Assembly (NCBI RefSeq): GCF_005116665.1
Contig: NZ_SWCJ01000005.1
Location: forward strand, 124,001-188,000
DNA from: Ferrimonas aestuarii
Lineage (GTDB): Bacteria; Pseudomonadota; Gammaproteobacteria; Enterobacterales; Shewanellaceae
DNA: 64,000 nucleotides
Reading direction: 5' to 3'
Part shown: in pieces, positions 49,800-59,067 of the stretch
How the letters are laid out: every line of letters begins with the position of its first letter
Numbering within the stretch: position 1 is the first letter of the stretch
Notes under the pieces: generated by a model
What the model was told of the DNA's origin: nothing
Database searches by the model: none
Seen by the model: the letters and a program-made list of their open reading frames with translations, nothing else
Program-made: the position numbers and the translations under genes

Positions 49800-50094
49800 C
49801 AACACTAAGCTGGCGACAGCGTTAAAGTACGAGGCTCCAACCGCCCCGAAAGTGGTGGCTCAGGGCCAAGGAGATTTGGCTCATCAGATCGAGCAAGCGG
49901 CGATAGAAGCTGGAATTTTGGTTCATGAAGATAAGCAATTAGCGCAGCTGCTGGATAAGTTAGAGGTGGGTCAATCGATTCCCCCTGAGTTGTATTTGGT
50001 GATTGCCGAGCTGATTGCGTATGCCTATTTATTGGAAGGCAAGTTCCCCGAGCAGTGGCGAAACGTCCATGAAAAAATTGATTTTTACTCATAA
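49780..50094 (+). CDS. FlhB C-terminal-domain-like protein (FlhX type)
   Basis: A 104-residue protein that reads as the cytoplasmic cleaved domain of FlhB: ATALKYEAPTAPKVVAQGQG, IEQAAIEAGILVHEDKQLAQLL, GQSIPPELYLVIAELIAYAYLLEGK. The FlhB autocleavage NPTH loop is absent; the protein starts where the cleaved fragment would. The ATG at 49780 overlaps the FliK-like gene by 20 bases; an ATG at 49789 is also possible. Homologous FliK-like/FlhB-like pairs outside flagellar clusters are known in several bacteria, with unclear roles. Confidence 0.8.
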   Translation: MVPMDDNNTKLATALKYEAPTAPKVVAQGQGDLAHQIEQAAIEAGILVHEDKQLAQLLDKLEVGQSIPPELYLVIAELIAYAYLLEGKFPEQWRNVHEKIDFYS

Positions 50095-50123
50095 AAAAGA
50101 GCTGCCACAGGCAGCTCTTTTTT
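50093..50123. terminator. Bidirectional terminator
   Basis: A stem of 14 bp including the A/T flanks (50093-50106 with 50110-50123) lies between the convergent FlhB-like and 5'-nucleotidase genes. Confidence 0.9.
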
Positions 50124-50151
50124 GTTTTGGGAGGCTGGCTAGAAATTCAGA

Positions 50152-51885
50152 CTAGCGACCACCACAACCATAAGGCGTAACGCTGTTGATATAGCGAACG
50201 TCTTTGATGCGGTTGTAATCCAACGGGTTGAGTGGACTGTGCTGTTTTACGTACTGATACAGCATGTCGGCGTCAACAAAACCGGTGTTGCGAGCCTGCT
50301 CTAGCTTTGGATACTTGTTGCCACCGGCGGCATTATAGCTGGGCAGCGTAAAGCGGTAGCTTCGGTCGGCATCGAATGGCTGACCGTTAATGGACTTAAT
50401 ATCCACTTCGCGCGAAAGGCAGTTAACGGTCATATTGATGCCACTAAAGTGTGCAAAAGCCCCCGAACCACGAGTTTTGGTGGCCACTTTCGAGAGGTAT
50501 TTTTTGAGCTCTTCGCCGCCCATCTCGGTAACGGTAACGCTGTTGGCAAATGGCTGAATTTTCAATACATCACGGTAGCGAATCGGCCCCTCTTTTAGAG
50601 AGGTTCGAATGCCTCCAGAGTTCATGATGCCAAAATCGGCCGGATTAGGAAGCTGTGTCTGCGCATGGGCAAGCATGATGCCTAGAGGGTTAATCTGGTA
50701 GCGCACTACCTTGCGGTCGCCATCGAATTTCGCCTCTGCGACGCCGATCTTCTCTTTGAGTTTCTCTTGTCCCTTCATTTGATAAGGGCGCAGTAGATCG
50801 GTGGTTTCCTTATCCTTGGGCACTTGCAGTTGGAAAGGATACATGGAGTCGAACTTAGTGGCGGTGTTTACCGGCACCAACTGGTAATTCGCTAAATGCA
50901 GTTCGCCGCCGTAATACTCAAAGTCAGCTCGGCCGACGTATTTGCCCCACTCGTAGGCTTGCATGATCCAAGTGCCATTTTGGCGATCTGGCTTACAGGG
51001 TTCATCTCGGCTGTAATCCTCAACATAGAGCCCGGTATCTCCTTCCATGCACACCGGGAGCTGAGAGTGACCGCCAATGATCGCTTGCAGCTGTCTAGGG
51101 GCAAGGCTTCTTGCTAACGCCACATCGCCGGGGGTATTGCTACCATGATCGCCATTTTCATAGTGACCCATGTGGGTTAAGCCAAATATAAGATCCGGTT
51201 TATGTTGCTGTTCAAGTTCGGTCAGAATCAGCTGGATCTCCTGGCGGGGAGAGGTGAACTTGAGATCTTTGACGAATTCAGGGTTACCAATTTCCGCGGT
51301 TTGCTCGGTGGTAAGACCGATGACTGCAAGGGTTAACCCCTGAACTTCAAATAACTTGTATGGTTCGAAATAGCGCTGCCATTTGCCGTTAACTTCGCGA
51401 TAGATGTTGGCTGACAACCAAGGGAAGTCCGCCCATTGGCGCTGCATATCCACTACCGACAGCGGGTTGTCGAACTCGTGGTTACCTACGGCCATGGCGT
51501 CATAGCCAAGGTGGTTCATACCGATAAAATCAGGCTCGGCATTTTGCAGATCGGATTCGGGCACGCCGGTGTTGATATCACCACCGGAGAGAAGAAGGAC
51601 GTCACCACCTTGCCCGGCAACCTCTGCGCGAATCTGGTCGATGACGGTTTTTCGTGCGGCCATGCCGTATTCGCCGCGCTTGCTATGCCAGAAACGACCA
51701 TGATGGTCATTGGTATGCAGTATGGTGAATTTTCTGCAGTCATCACCGGCAGCGATGCAGGCCGCAGATGCGGTGATTACCGGCTCTTGAGGTTCCTCTT
51801 TTTTGCTGCACCCAGTTAGCGCGATGGCTAGGGCGACGACAGTGCCAGTGGTAATCAGGCAGGAGGGAAGGTGTGAGCGAGTCAT
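50152..51885 (-). CDS. Lipoprotein 5'-nucleotidase / UDP-sugar hydrolase (UshA/NutA-like)
   Basis: An outer-surface or periplasmic enzyme that dephosphorylates nucleotides so nucleosides can be taken up. It has 577 residues. The lipoprotein signal ends IALTGC (Cys26). The metallophosphatase domain has FTILHTNDHHGRFW, LLSGGDINTG, AVGNHEFDN, THMGHYEN and IGGHSQLP. The C-terminal nucleotide-binding domain has IMNSGGIRTSL and the end reads RFTLPSYNAAGGNKYP. The lipid anchor resembles Vibrio NutA more than the soluble E. coli UshA. It is downstream of the nuclease exeM on the same strand. Confidence 0.9.
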   Translation of the reverse strand: MTRSHLPSCLITTGTVVALAIALTGCSKKEEPQEPVITASAACIAAGDDCRKFTILHTNDHHGRFWHSKRGEYGMAARKTVIDQIRAEVAGQGGDVLLLSGGDINTGVPESDLQNAEPDFIGMNHLGYDAMAVGNHEFDNPLSVVDMQRQWADFPWLSANIYREVNGKWQRYFEPYKLFEVQGLTLAVIGLTTEQTAEIGNPEFVKDLKFTSPRQEIQLILTELEQQHKPDLIFGLTHMGHYENGDHGSNTPGDVALARSLAPRQLQAIIGGHSQLPVCMEGDTGLYVEDYSRDEPCKPDRQNGTWIMQAYEWGKYVGRADFEYYGGELHLANYQLVPVNTATKFDSMYPFQLQVPKDKETTDLLRPYQMKGQEKLKEKIGVAEAKFDGDRKVVRYQINPLGIMLAHAQTQLPNPADFGIMNSGGIRTSLKEGPIRYRDVLKIQPFANSVTVTEMGGEELKKYLSKVATKTRGSGAFAHFSGINMTVNCLSREVDIKSINGQPFDADRSYRFTLPSYNAAGGNKYPKLEQARNTGFVDADMLYQYVKQHSPLNPLDYNRIKDVRYINSVTPYGCGGR

Positions 51886-51990
51886 GATAATCCTTCAAGA
51901 GAGACAGTGTTTTGGCTGCGCTGATCCATTGCCCGTTTGGGCGAGGCAAAGGCATGCCCTGTTGGAGTGCAAGCCAAGATGTACATAGTG

Positions 51991-52026
51991 AAAAAGCAGC
52001 ACCGAGATTTTATCTGGTGCTGCCTT
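51991..52026 (-). terminator. Terminator between exeM and the nucleotidase gene
   Basis: On the minus strand GCAGCACC (52023-52016) pairs with GGTGCTGC (52003-51996), followed by five T residues. Confidence 0.78.
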
Positions 52027-52121
52027 TGAAGCCATCTAAGGGTGTTTAGTTGAAACGGGAGGCGACGGCTGCCTCTAAAGAGCACAACATACGCCACTCC
52101 CCCGTAATCGACTTACTTAAC

Positions 52122-52149
52122 AAAAGCCGCGGCACTGGCTTTGGCTTTT
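52122..52149 (-). terminator. Possible first terminator after exeM
   Basis: AAAAGCC (52149-52143 on the minus strand) pairs with GGCTTTT (52128-52122), 15 bases after the exeM stop. It is weaker than the hairpin further on. Confidence 0.45.
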
Positions 52150-52163
52150 ATCTTTGATGGTAC

Positions 52164-55100
52164 TTATTTGCTCATCCGGCGGCGCAGGTTTGCTAAGCCA
52201 AACAGAGACAGCAAGGCGAACCAGCTGGTGCTACCACCACTGCCATCGCTGCTCTCCTCTACGATGTCTGCAACCAAAGAGTCGCGGCTGGCAACTTTTA
52301 CTTTGAAGCTACGACTGGAATCAGCAACAACTTTGCCATCACGCTCAAGGGCTACGGTGACGTTATAGCTTGCTGAAGGAGCGCCAAAGACTTCGAAGGT
52401 CACCATGGTTTGACCATCTTCAGTCAACACCACATTTGGCTCAACCAGTTGGCTCAGATCCAGACGGTCTTCATCATTCGATGGGCTGAGGCTTACGGTA
52501 GCAACATCCCCTTTTAGGGCATCGGCAGCAGCAGGAACCTGATATGGAACTTTAATTAACTTGTTCTGTTTGGTCAGGTGCAGAGCATTTCCTGATTCAG
52601 TTTCACCTGGCAGGTAGCTTAAGGTGATCAATGCTGGATCATGATCTGAAGAGCGGAAGTGGTCTTCGGCATAGTACTTGTTTTCTGAACAAGGATTAGA
52701 GCTGCTATAGCTGACGCACTTGTATTCCCAGTTGTAATCGTACAGGTTTGATTCTGCAGCATTGATGTGCCAATCCGCAGCGTCAATAACACGATCTTCC
52801 AGAGAAGGGGTAATCAGGATATGGTCCAGAGAGCCCACTTCATCATTGTAGGAGTAACTCCAAGGTGTTTTGCCTTTCTCTTCAAACAGTTTGCCAACGA
52901 TGTCAACATAACCAAAACTGTTAGTCACAGTGATTGGGTCGCCATTTGAGTTAAATTGAGGCTTGCTGCCGATGAAGGTATCGCGAGCTGTAGTCAACGT
53001 TTTGTTGGTTGGGTTTTCGGTCAGTACCAGCAGAGGGTCTTCATGAGCGTAAGCATTTAGGTCACCCATGATGATCTTATCACCAGCGATCTGCTGCATC
53101 TCTTCCCCAAGGCGAACGGCACCAGCGACACGGAATTCAGCACAGGAACCTTGGAAGTCTAAGTCCGGTGCTCTGCTTTTCCATACAGTGGCATCTCCAA
53201 ACTCAACGCCTTGCCAATCTTCCCAACAGGTAGAGCCTTTAGATTTAAAGTGGTTCACAGCAACGGTTAAACGCTTGCCGGTTTGGTTAACCACGAAGGT
53301 TACGACCAATGCATCTCGGTGGTAGTTCTGGCCGCTCTCCAGAATCTCATCGTTACCATCTTTGATCACCTCATTGTTGTCATTCACAATGGTAGGCGCC
53401 TTTTGTTGAGGCATGGTGATAACTTGAGTGCGTTCGATGCTGACCTTGCTTGGGCGGTAGATAATGCCAGTCGCAATGGCGTCAGAGCCCAGAGAGTCCA
53501 GCTCATCCAGCACTTCGTTGCCGTTGTGGTCGAAACCAACGAATACGTAGCGATTTTCCGTAGAGTAAGGCTTGTCAGCATTGTCGGCGTATTCGTCGTG
53601 GTAGAATACGTTTACTTCGTTGACCAGATCGGCAATGGCGCTGTTCTGGCCAAAACCGTTGTTTTCCATCTCCATCAAACCAACAACATCAGCGTCTAGG
53701 GCTCGAATCGCTTCAACCAGCTTTGATTTTTGCTGAATGAACTCGTCATAGGTGTCGGCACCTCGACTTTGACCAAATTGGTTCTGGTCTCCGCCAAATG
53801 GCGAGTTGAAGTAGTTGAACAGGTTTTGGCTGGCAACACGGATGGCGAAGTGATCCTTCGGTGCATCCTCTTTGATGTCTGGGCTGTCTGTTCTAGGTAA
53901 ATTGTGGACGAAGTTGCTGTTGTTTAGTTCGTTAGTAACGGTAAGTGCGTACTCACCGTAGCTGTAGCTGATAACCCCTTCCATGCCGATCACACTGTCA
54001 TCGATACGGATGTAGTTATGCTCTGGTGCAGTTTCAAATTGCGGATAATAAGGGATTTGACCATTAGCTGCTTTGGTTGAGCTTTCGATGGTCAGTCGAT
54101 AATCGTCGTTCTGAGCCGCTGCGGCTTTTGACTCATCGCTTCCTGCAACATTCAGCTGGTTAGGCTGCATATTCGGGCGGCTATAAGCCAAAGTAATGTT
54201 ATTGCGGTAGCTGTCATAGTTGAAGCTGAAGCTACGAGATACGCGCATGTTTTGCTCGCCGTCTTTTAACGGATCCATATCCGTAGGCAGGTTAACAAGC
54301 ATGCCTTCATAGCGCTCTAGAGTGTTGCGGAATGAACCGTTATCGGACTCTAGGATTTCAATATTGGTTGCTGCAGTTGGGGTGATATTGTTGTCAACGA
54401 TTTGCCAAGTTTCAGCAGACAGTTGGGTCTGACCATAGTTCTCAGCTACCTCGCTGCCCAAACAAAGAGTTCGGCCAATCATCTGACTGTCGGCACTGCC
54501 GCTTTTAACAAAAATACCATCTGAGGTCAGTGGGTTATTGTCCGAAACTTCGCTACGAAGGTAGAAACCTTTGGTCGGTAGGCTGACTACGGCGGTAACC
54601 ACACCCTGAACGGTAACACTTTCCCCGGCAAGCGGTGATTTATCACCTTCGCCTTGAATGACGCTGATGTCGGTCAAGTTCTCACAAACGAAAGGTATGA
54701 ACGAGTCTGCCAAGTTAGGCTCACCAACGGTTGAGCTATCCAAAGGTGAGATCTCTTCCCATTGGGATGCGGTGTAATCTTCACTTGGTGCTGGTGCGTT
54801 GCCATCTGCGTCCATACGGCGGCGCAAGGTGGTATCGGGAGCCCACACGCTGCCATCGCCTACAGGGCCAACGCGATCGATGATGGTATCGCCATTCTTG
54901 ATGAAGACACCATCATTTCCACTTAGGTAGAAGTTCGAGTATCGAGTATCGGCGTGGCCAACCCCTAAAATATAGTTACCATCGTTGCTTGTGATGGTGG
55001 TTTTCAGTTCATCGCTGGCACCGTCGTTCAATACAACCAGTGATTCGCCAGGCTCAATGGTGAGATCTGTGAGCAGTGCTTTGCCATCCGCTCTCAGCAG

Positions 55101-55316
55101 TTTGTTTTCGTATTGGCCGTTACCAAGAATGTAAACCGCAGTCTCTTCGGTAAAGGTAAATGCATCGGTAGCGTGGGTATTGGTGATCTCAACGGCGCCC
55201 ATATTGGCAGCGCCATCTTTCTGTAGCATCTCTGTGATCAATAGATCGTCAACGGCGGCGTGTGCACCTGCGCTGATGGTGCTGGCAATGGCCAGCGATA
55301 GAATACTTTTATTCAT
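52164..55316 (-). CDS. exeM: ExeM/NucH-family extracellular endonuclease with GlyGly-CTERM
   Basis: A large secreted nuclease of 1050 residues. In order: signal peptide (about 1-20, LAIASTISAGAHA); a lamin-tail-like domain (about 22-190, DLLITEMLQKDGA, VEITNTHATDAFTF); an OB-like domain (about 215-310, VTVQGVVTAVVSLPTKGFYL); the endonuclease/exonuclease/phosphatase domain (about 490-890) with VVGLMEMENNGFG, RDALVVTFVV, VNHFKSKGS, MGDLNAYAHEDPL and SSDHDPALITL; and a C-terminal Gly-rich, membrane-spanning, basic tail (SSDGSGGSTSWFALLSLFG then LRRRMSK). That tail is the GlyGly-CTERM sorting signal processed by rhombosortase after type II secretion. It degrades extracellular DNA, as ExeM of Shewanella does. 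Confidence 0.93.
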   Translation of the reverse strand: MNKSILSLAIASTISAGAHAAVDDLLITEMLQKDGAANMGAVEITNTHATDAFTFTEETAVYILGNGQYENKLLRADGKALLTDLTIEPGESLVVLNDGASDELKTTITSNDGNYILGVGHADTRYSNFYLSGNDGVFIKNGDTIIDRVGPVGDGSVWAPDTTLRRRMDADGNAPAPSEDYTASQWEEISPLDSSTVGEPNLADSFIPFVCENLTDISVIQGEGDKSPLAGESVTVQGVVTAVVSLPTKGFYLRSEVSDNNPLTSDGIFVKSGSADSQMIGRTLCLGSEVAENYGQTQLSAETWQIVDNNITPTAATNIEILESDNGSFRNTLERYEGMLVNLPTDMDPLKDGEQNMRVSRSFSFNYDSYRNNITLAYSRPNMQPNQLNVAGSDESKAAAAQNDDYRLTIESSTKAANGQIPYYPQFETAPEHNYIRIDDSVIGMEGVISYSYGEYALTVTNELNNSNFVHNLPRTDSPDIKEDAPKDHFAIRVASQNLFNYFNSPFGGDQNQFGQSRGADTYDEFIQQKSKLVEAIRALDADVVGLMEMENNGFGQNSAIADLVNEVNVFYHDEYADNADKPYSTENRYVFVGFDHNGNEVLDELDSLGSDAIATGIIYRPSKVSIERTQVITMPQQKAPTIVNDNNEVIKDGNDEILESGQNYHRDALVVTFVVNQTGKRLTVAVNHFKSKGSTCWEDWQGVEFGDATVWKSRAPDLDFQGSCAEFRVAGAVRLGEEMQQIAGDKIIMGDLNAYAHEDPLLVLTENPTNKTLTTARDTFIGSKPQFNSNGDPITVTNSFGYVDIVGKLFEEKGKTPWSYSYNDEVGSLDHILITPSLEDRVIDAADWHINAAESNLYDYNWEYKCVSYSSSNPCSENKYYAEDHFRSSDHDPALITLSYLPGETESGNALHLTKQNKLIKVPYQVPAAADALKGDVATVSLSPSNDEDRLDLSQLVEPNVVLTEDGQTMVTFEVFGAPSASYNVTVALERDGKVVADSSRSFKVKVASRDSLVADIVEESSDGSGGSTSWFALLSLFGLANLRRRMSK

Positions 55317-55350
55317 AGCAAACTCGGTAAATTATTAATTCGATTTGGAA

Positions 55351-56403
55351 TTAGAAGTACATGCGAGCGTAGGCATAGCCGGCTTCCGGAGCTTCGCCAA
55401 AGCGGCCTTCCAGAGACAAAACAATGTCTTTTGCCGGGCGGTAATTGAAGCCGATACTGCCCCAGCGACGGTCTTTGCCGTACTCGGGTGGAAGCTCAGT
55501 GAAGTCGTAATTAGGGCTCTCTACGTCCCAATTTTCGTACTCTTCATGGTTTGCTGAAGCAATGATCTCCCACTGGTGGTTCAAGTCATATTTACCAGTC
55601 AGAGTCAGGCCGTAGTTACGGAAGGTTTGGTAATCTAAATAGGTATCGCCGCTCTTACGAGTCGCGAGATCTTCATCTTCGATGAATCCGTTGAAGCCCA
55701 GAGTTAACTGAGGCATCACTTTTAGGCGCATGCCTAGACCAACTTGTTGTTGTTCACCGTACTTAGTTAGGCTATCTGAGCCTCCCCGACCTTCGAGGCC
55801 AATAACGACAGAGAATACATCAGACATCCAACCAACGTAGCCGTTTACAATATCGCCTTGTAGGGAGCCGTTTTTGTGCTCACCTTCGTAGGAGTAGGAA
55901 GCACCAAAGATCAGGTGTTCGAACTCGGCTTGGTACTTTACGGTGTTCTCTTGATCGCCAGCTTCGCCAGTTTCAACGGATTTGTTGAAGGTAAAGTCAC
56001 CGAAATGATCGTAGTCGTCAAAGGCGGTGTCGGTAAGACCGATCTCGATCCACTGGTTGGGAGTAAAGGCGTAGCCGACATACATTTTGTCGATGTCTAG
56101 TTCAAATTCCCCGTCGCCGCCCAGCCAGTTACGGCGCTGATAATCCAGTTCTAGACGATAAAGGAAGTTCTTTTTTTGACCTTCAACGCCCATGGTGGCG
56201 AAGCTGTCATCAACATAGCCTTTGGTGTCGTAAAACTCGTCATGATTGTAATCAGGATTGGTATCGATGTGACCCCCAACACCCACTTCACCATAAAGGC
56301 GTACATGATCTCCTTCACCACCTTGAGACAAGGTAACTGCACTGGCTGAGCCTGCAGTAAATAGAGCAGTGAGGGCGATAGCAACGGTTGTTTTCTTTAG
56401 CAT
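55351..56403 (-). CDS. Gram-negative general porin
   Basis: An outer-membrane beta-barrel of 350 residues from the ATG at 56403. The signal peptide is LKKTTVAIALTALFTAGSASA, and the first strand VRLYGEVGVGG and the C-terminal strand ending YARMYF with a terminal aromatic are classic porin features. The barrel has many acidic extracellular loops. It resembles trimeric gammaproteobacterial porins such as Omp35. The gene is 34 bases upstream of exeM, so the two may be one transcript, perhaps letting in the nuclease products; this is inference. Confidence 0.85.
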   Translation of the reverse strand: MLKKTTVAIALTALFTAGSASAVTLSQGGEGDHVRLYGEVGVGGHIDTNPDYNHDEFYDTKGYVDDSFATMGVEGQKKNFLYRLELDYQRRNWLGGDGEFELDIDKMYVGYAFTPNQWIEIGLTDTAFDDYDHFGDFTFNKSVETGEAGDQENTVKYQAEFEHLIFGASYSYEGEHKNGSLQGDIVNGYVGWMSDVFSVVIGLEGRGGSDSLTKYGEQQQVGLGMRLKVMPQLTLGFNGFIEDEDLATRKSGDTYLDYQTFRNYGLTLTGKYDLNHQWEIIASANHEEYENWDVESPNYDFTELPPEYGKDRRWGSIGFNYRPAKDIVLSLEGRFGEAPEAGYAYARMYF

Positions 56404-57413
56404 CGCGTGTAATTCCATTTTTATAAACATCAACCAGTCGAAGTGCTAGTTGAATTATTGTTTAAGGATATTTATTCATCAGAACGTGATTCGACGGGGA
56501 GATTGCGTAAACAAACTGACAGCCATTGCCAGTGGTTAGCAAAGTGAGGGGAATAAACTGAGTAACGTTAAGTAAATTCATAAATTGAGTAAATTAACTC
56601 TAATTTTGCATATTTTTGTTTTATGCACAGCTGAGAACATTATGTTCAAAATCGCTATTTTTAGAATAATCACATCGAAACTAAGTGAATTTAAGTTCAC
56701 TACTACGTCATGCCTCGACTTTGAGGTTCTTCGCAAACTCCCTGTGGATCAGGTGCGTATGCTAGGTAATCCCAATGTTAAAAACAAGCGATAGCCCTAC
56801 GCTGTTTTTTATGTGAAACAGTGTGTTCTATTGCTTGGGTTGTCTTTTGCTTGATATTAGTTTGTTTGATGTGGGTGGGCTGGTGTTTGGCACTGCGTAT
56901 TTTGCATTTGTCGATATATTGATGATGAATGTAAAGAGTCGGTGGTTTCGAGTGATGTATTCCTCACTATTAATGCAATGTTTGAAAATATTTCTCATAT
57001 TTGCATCTTTGAAGTAACAGGGTTACGGGTTGCTGCACTATTTTCGGTAGGTTTGATTCTTTAGTGTTGTCCACTTGCGAATTTGTAGTTTAATTTCGTG
57101 AATGGCTCCTCCGGCTATAGCTTTTTCTGACCGAGATCTCATTTGTTTGTATTGGGGTGGTATTGAGTTACAGTTTGTTGGGTTCGGTGCTTTATTCACC
57201 GCTTATTTTTTTATGAATGGCGGTTATTTTATCGACGCTGTCGTTAATGGTTCGCAGAGTGGCATCTTTAATATCAAGTGTAGAGTTTGGCAATAGCGTT
57301 GCTAACTTTACAGTCGTTATCGCGATACGGAATGAGATAGAGCGAAACGCTGTTGATGGCCCCATGAGAGACTCCAATAATAGAGTTCTGAATTTTATGG
57401 GAAAGGAACCGTT
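56404..57413. other. AT-rich intergenic stretch without a confident gene
   Basis: About 1 kb, clearly richer in A and T than the flanks. The first 180 bases must hold the porin promoter and contain repeated GAGTAA words (56560-56600). Short ORFs at 56585-56794 and 56823-57017 (+) and 57192-57419 (-) have no recognisable domain. This looks like decayed or acquired DNA. Confidence 0.55.
56779..56810 (+). terminator. Terminator-like hairpin in the AT-rich region
   Basis: AAAACAAGCG (56781-56790) pairs with CGCTGTTTT (56800-56808) with one bulge, followed by T residues. It suggests a transcript once ended here. Confidence 0.45.
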
Positions 57414-57566
57414 ATGCACCGGGGATTGTATGTGCTAGTGCCGGTGATGGCTATCGCGGCTTACCTGACTCAAGGGTTGTGGCAAGCGGTAATCGAACTG
57501 GTTGGCTTTACCATTGTGGTGGCCCTGATAACCAAGGGAACAGCGACCACCACCGAAGCAGAATAA
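57414..57566 (+). CDS. 50-residue single-span membrane protein, unknown function
   Basis: An ATG at 57414 with AGGAACC six bases before it opens 50 codons ending TAA at 57564-57566. The protein has two hydrophobic stretches, LYVLVPVMAIAAYLTQGL and VIELVGFTIVVALIT, with a polar Thr/Glu tail (GTATTTEAE). Its codons are GC-rich and coding-like, unlike the AT-rich DNA just upstream. It is convergent with yeiH, ending 17 bases before it. I do not recognise a family. It is too short for most gene callers. Confidence 0.6.
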   Translation: MHRGLYVLVPVMAIAAYLTQGLWQAVIELVGFTIVVALITKGTATTTEAE

Positions 57567-57582
57567 AAGCCAAATGACAGTG

Positions 57583-58515
57583 TTAGGTCATGAGATACAG
57601 CAGTGAGCCGCTGCTGATGGCCAACCACAGTGACACACCCAGAATTAGGGGTTTGGGCCCTGCTTCTTTTAGGCGTTTAGCGCTAATTCCACAGCCAATC
57701 AAAAATAGACACAGCACTAAAGCACGTTTGCTGGCGTAGAAGATCAGCTCGTAGGCTTGCTGGAATTGTGGCAACAGGTGGGCGACACCGATGGCCAGAC
57801 AGTAAAATAGGATAAACATCGGCACGGCAACTTTGTTGCCTTTTTGACGAAACAGCAACGCACTAATGAAGGCAACTGGAATAATCCACAGGGCTCGAGC
57901 CAGCTTCAATGTGGTTGCGGTAATAAGTGCTTCATCACCATAAGCGCCAGCGGCCCCGACTACAGAAGAGGTGTCATGAATGGCGATGGCTGCCCACACA
58001 CCAAATTGGTGCTGGCTCATCTCTAGCAGGTGACCGATGACTGGAAACAGGAACAGTGCCACTGAGTTGAGAACAAATACGGTGGCTAAGGCGATGGACG
58101 TTTGATGATCTTTGGCGTCGATGGCCGGGGCAACTGCGGCGATGGCGCTGCCACCGCAGATGGCGGTTCCTGATGAGATCAAATATCCGGTTTTCTTATC
58201 GAGCCCCATCCACTTAGTCAATAACGTTCCCAGTATCAAGGTGGCGAAGATCGACGTGACCACAATACCGATGCCGCTTTTGCTGGCTTCGATGGCTTGG
58301 TCTAATTGGATGCCGAAACCAAGACCAATGATGGAGTAGGCCAACAGCTTTTTGGCTACGGCGGCGGTGTTGATGTTTTTAGGGATCCATCCCAGGCTCG
58401 CAACGGCAACACCGAGTATTAGGGCCATCGGTGAGCTGACTAATGGCGTTAAGCACACCAGAGCCAAGCCAAAAAACGCCAGTTGCGTAGAGCGAAAGTT
58501 TGAAGTGGTGGACAC
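57583..58515 (-). CDS. yeiH: YeiH-family putative sulfate/anion exporter (UPF0324)
   Basis: A 310-residue inner-membrane protein with nine to ten helices. Family motifs include [50 protein letters not shown] and [13 protein letters not shown], as in E. coli YeiH. Members are annotated as putative sulfate exporters, but the substrate is not firmly shown. A LysR regulator usually accompanies yeiH; none is adjacent here. Confidence 0.9.
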   Translation of the reverse strand: MSTTSNFRSTQLAFFGLALVCLTPLVSSPMALILGVAVASLGWIPKNINTAAVAKKLLAYSIIGLGFGIQLDQAIEASKSGIGIVVTSIFATLILGTLLTKWMGLDKKTGYLISSGTAICGGSAIAAVAPAIDAKDHQTSIALATVFVLNSVALFLFPVIGHLLEMSQHQFGVWAAIAIHDTSSVVGAAGAYGDEALITATTLKLARALWIIPVAFISALLFRQKGNKVAVPMFILFYCLAIGVAHLLPQFQQAYELIFYASKRALVLCLFLIGCGISAKRLKEAGPKPLILGVSLWLAISSGSLLYLMT

Positions 58516-58784
58516 GATAGGTGGTCCTTAAAAACGAATTAGGGCGACATTATAGGGCGCTTGCTTTCTCGGGTTAAGGCTAGATTGAAAGCAACTTACA
58601 CAATTTGAGCGAAACTTGGTCGTAAAAGCCCTGTTTTCTCGAGATTACTGGCAGTTTTTTTCTGTTTTTTAGCAAGTTTTTATAAATTTAACTTGAGACA
58701 AAGATCACATTTGTCTGGATTCAAGGTTCCGATTTCGTTACCCTCTGTGGTTATATCCAAGTGGCATCTGTTGATTTGCAGCGG

Positions 58785-58990
58785 ATGTCTTGTAGAGGCG
58801 CATCGTCTATCAGTAGTTCGAATTAGGGTGACCCCCAGAGAGTTCGAATCAAAGGAGCCGATGCCGAAGTGGTTCGGGCGTCATCCCGGATTGCTGGGGC
58901 TGCATTCAATAGGTGCAGCACTGCCATAGTAAATCCCTAAAGGAGTTGGGGAATAAAATTTACTGTGGAGCGCTACTGAAGGACGGCGAC
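58785..58990 (+). ncRNA. Lysine riboswitch (L box)
   Basis: The leader of the lysW-lysA operon contains the conserved L-box elements in order: TAGAGGCGC (58793-58801), CAGTAG loop, GGGTGACCCCC region, GGAGCCGATGCCGAAGTGG (58853-58871), the GGGGCTGCA stem-loop (58895-58924), and GTGGAGCGCTACTG (58965-58978) closing P1. The aptamer is about 200 nt. Downstream, GACGGCGA (58983-58990) could pair with TCGCCG-TG-TC (about 59020-59029), a candidate expression platform between aptamer and start codon. Lysine binding would lower expression of the transporter and lysA. Confidence 0.92.
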
Positions 58991-59067
58991 ATGCAGCTCT
59001 GCGTGGCGCTCGCGGCAATTCGCCGTGTCAGAAGCCCTCCATCGTACCTATAAAAGAATTAAACACG

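Noticed and set aside
56585..57017. Two short plus-strand ORFs (69 and 64 residues)
   Set aside because: AT-rich, atypical start codons, no domain or conserved pattern visible.
57192..57419. 75-residue minus-strand ORF in the AT-rich region
   Set aside because: The C-terminal half has coding-like codons, but it has no recognised domain and overlaps the Shine-Dalgarno of the better small ORF on the other strand.
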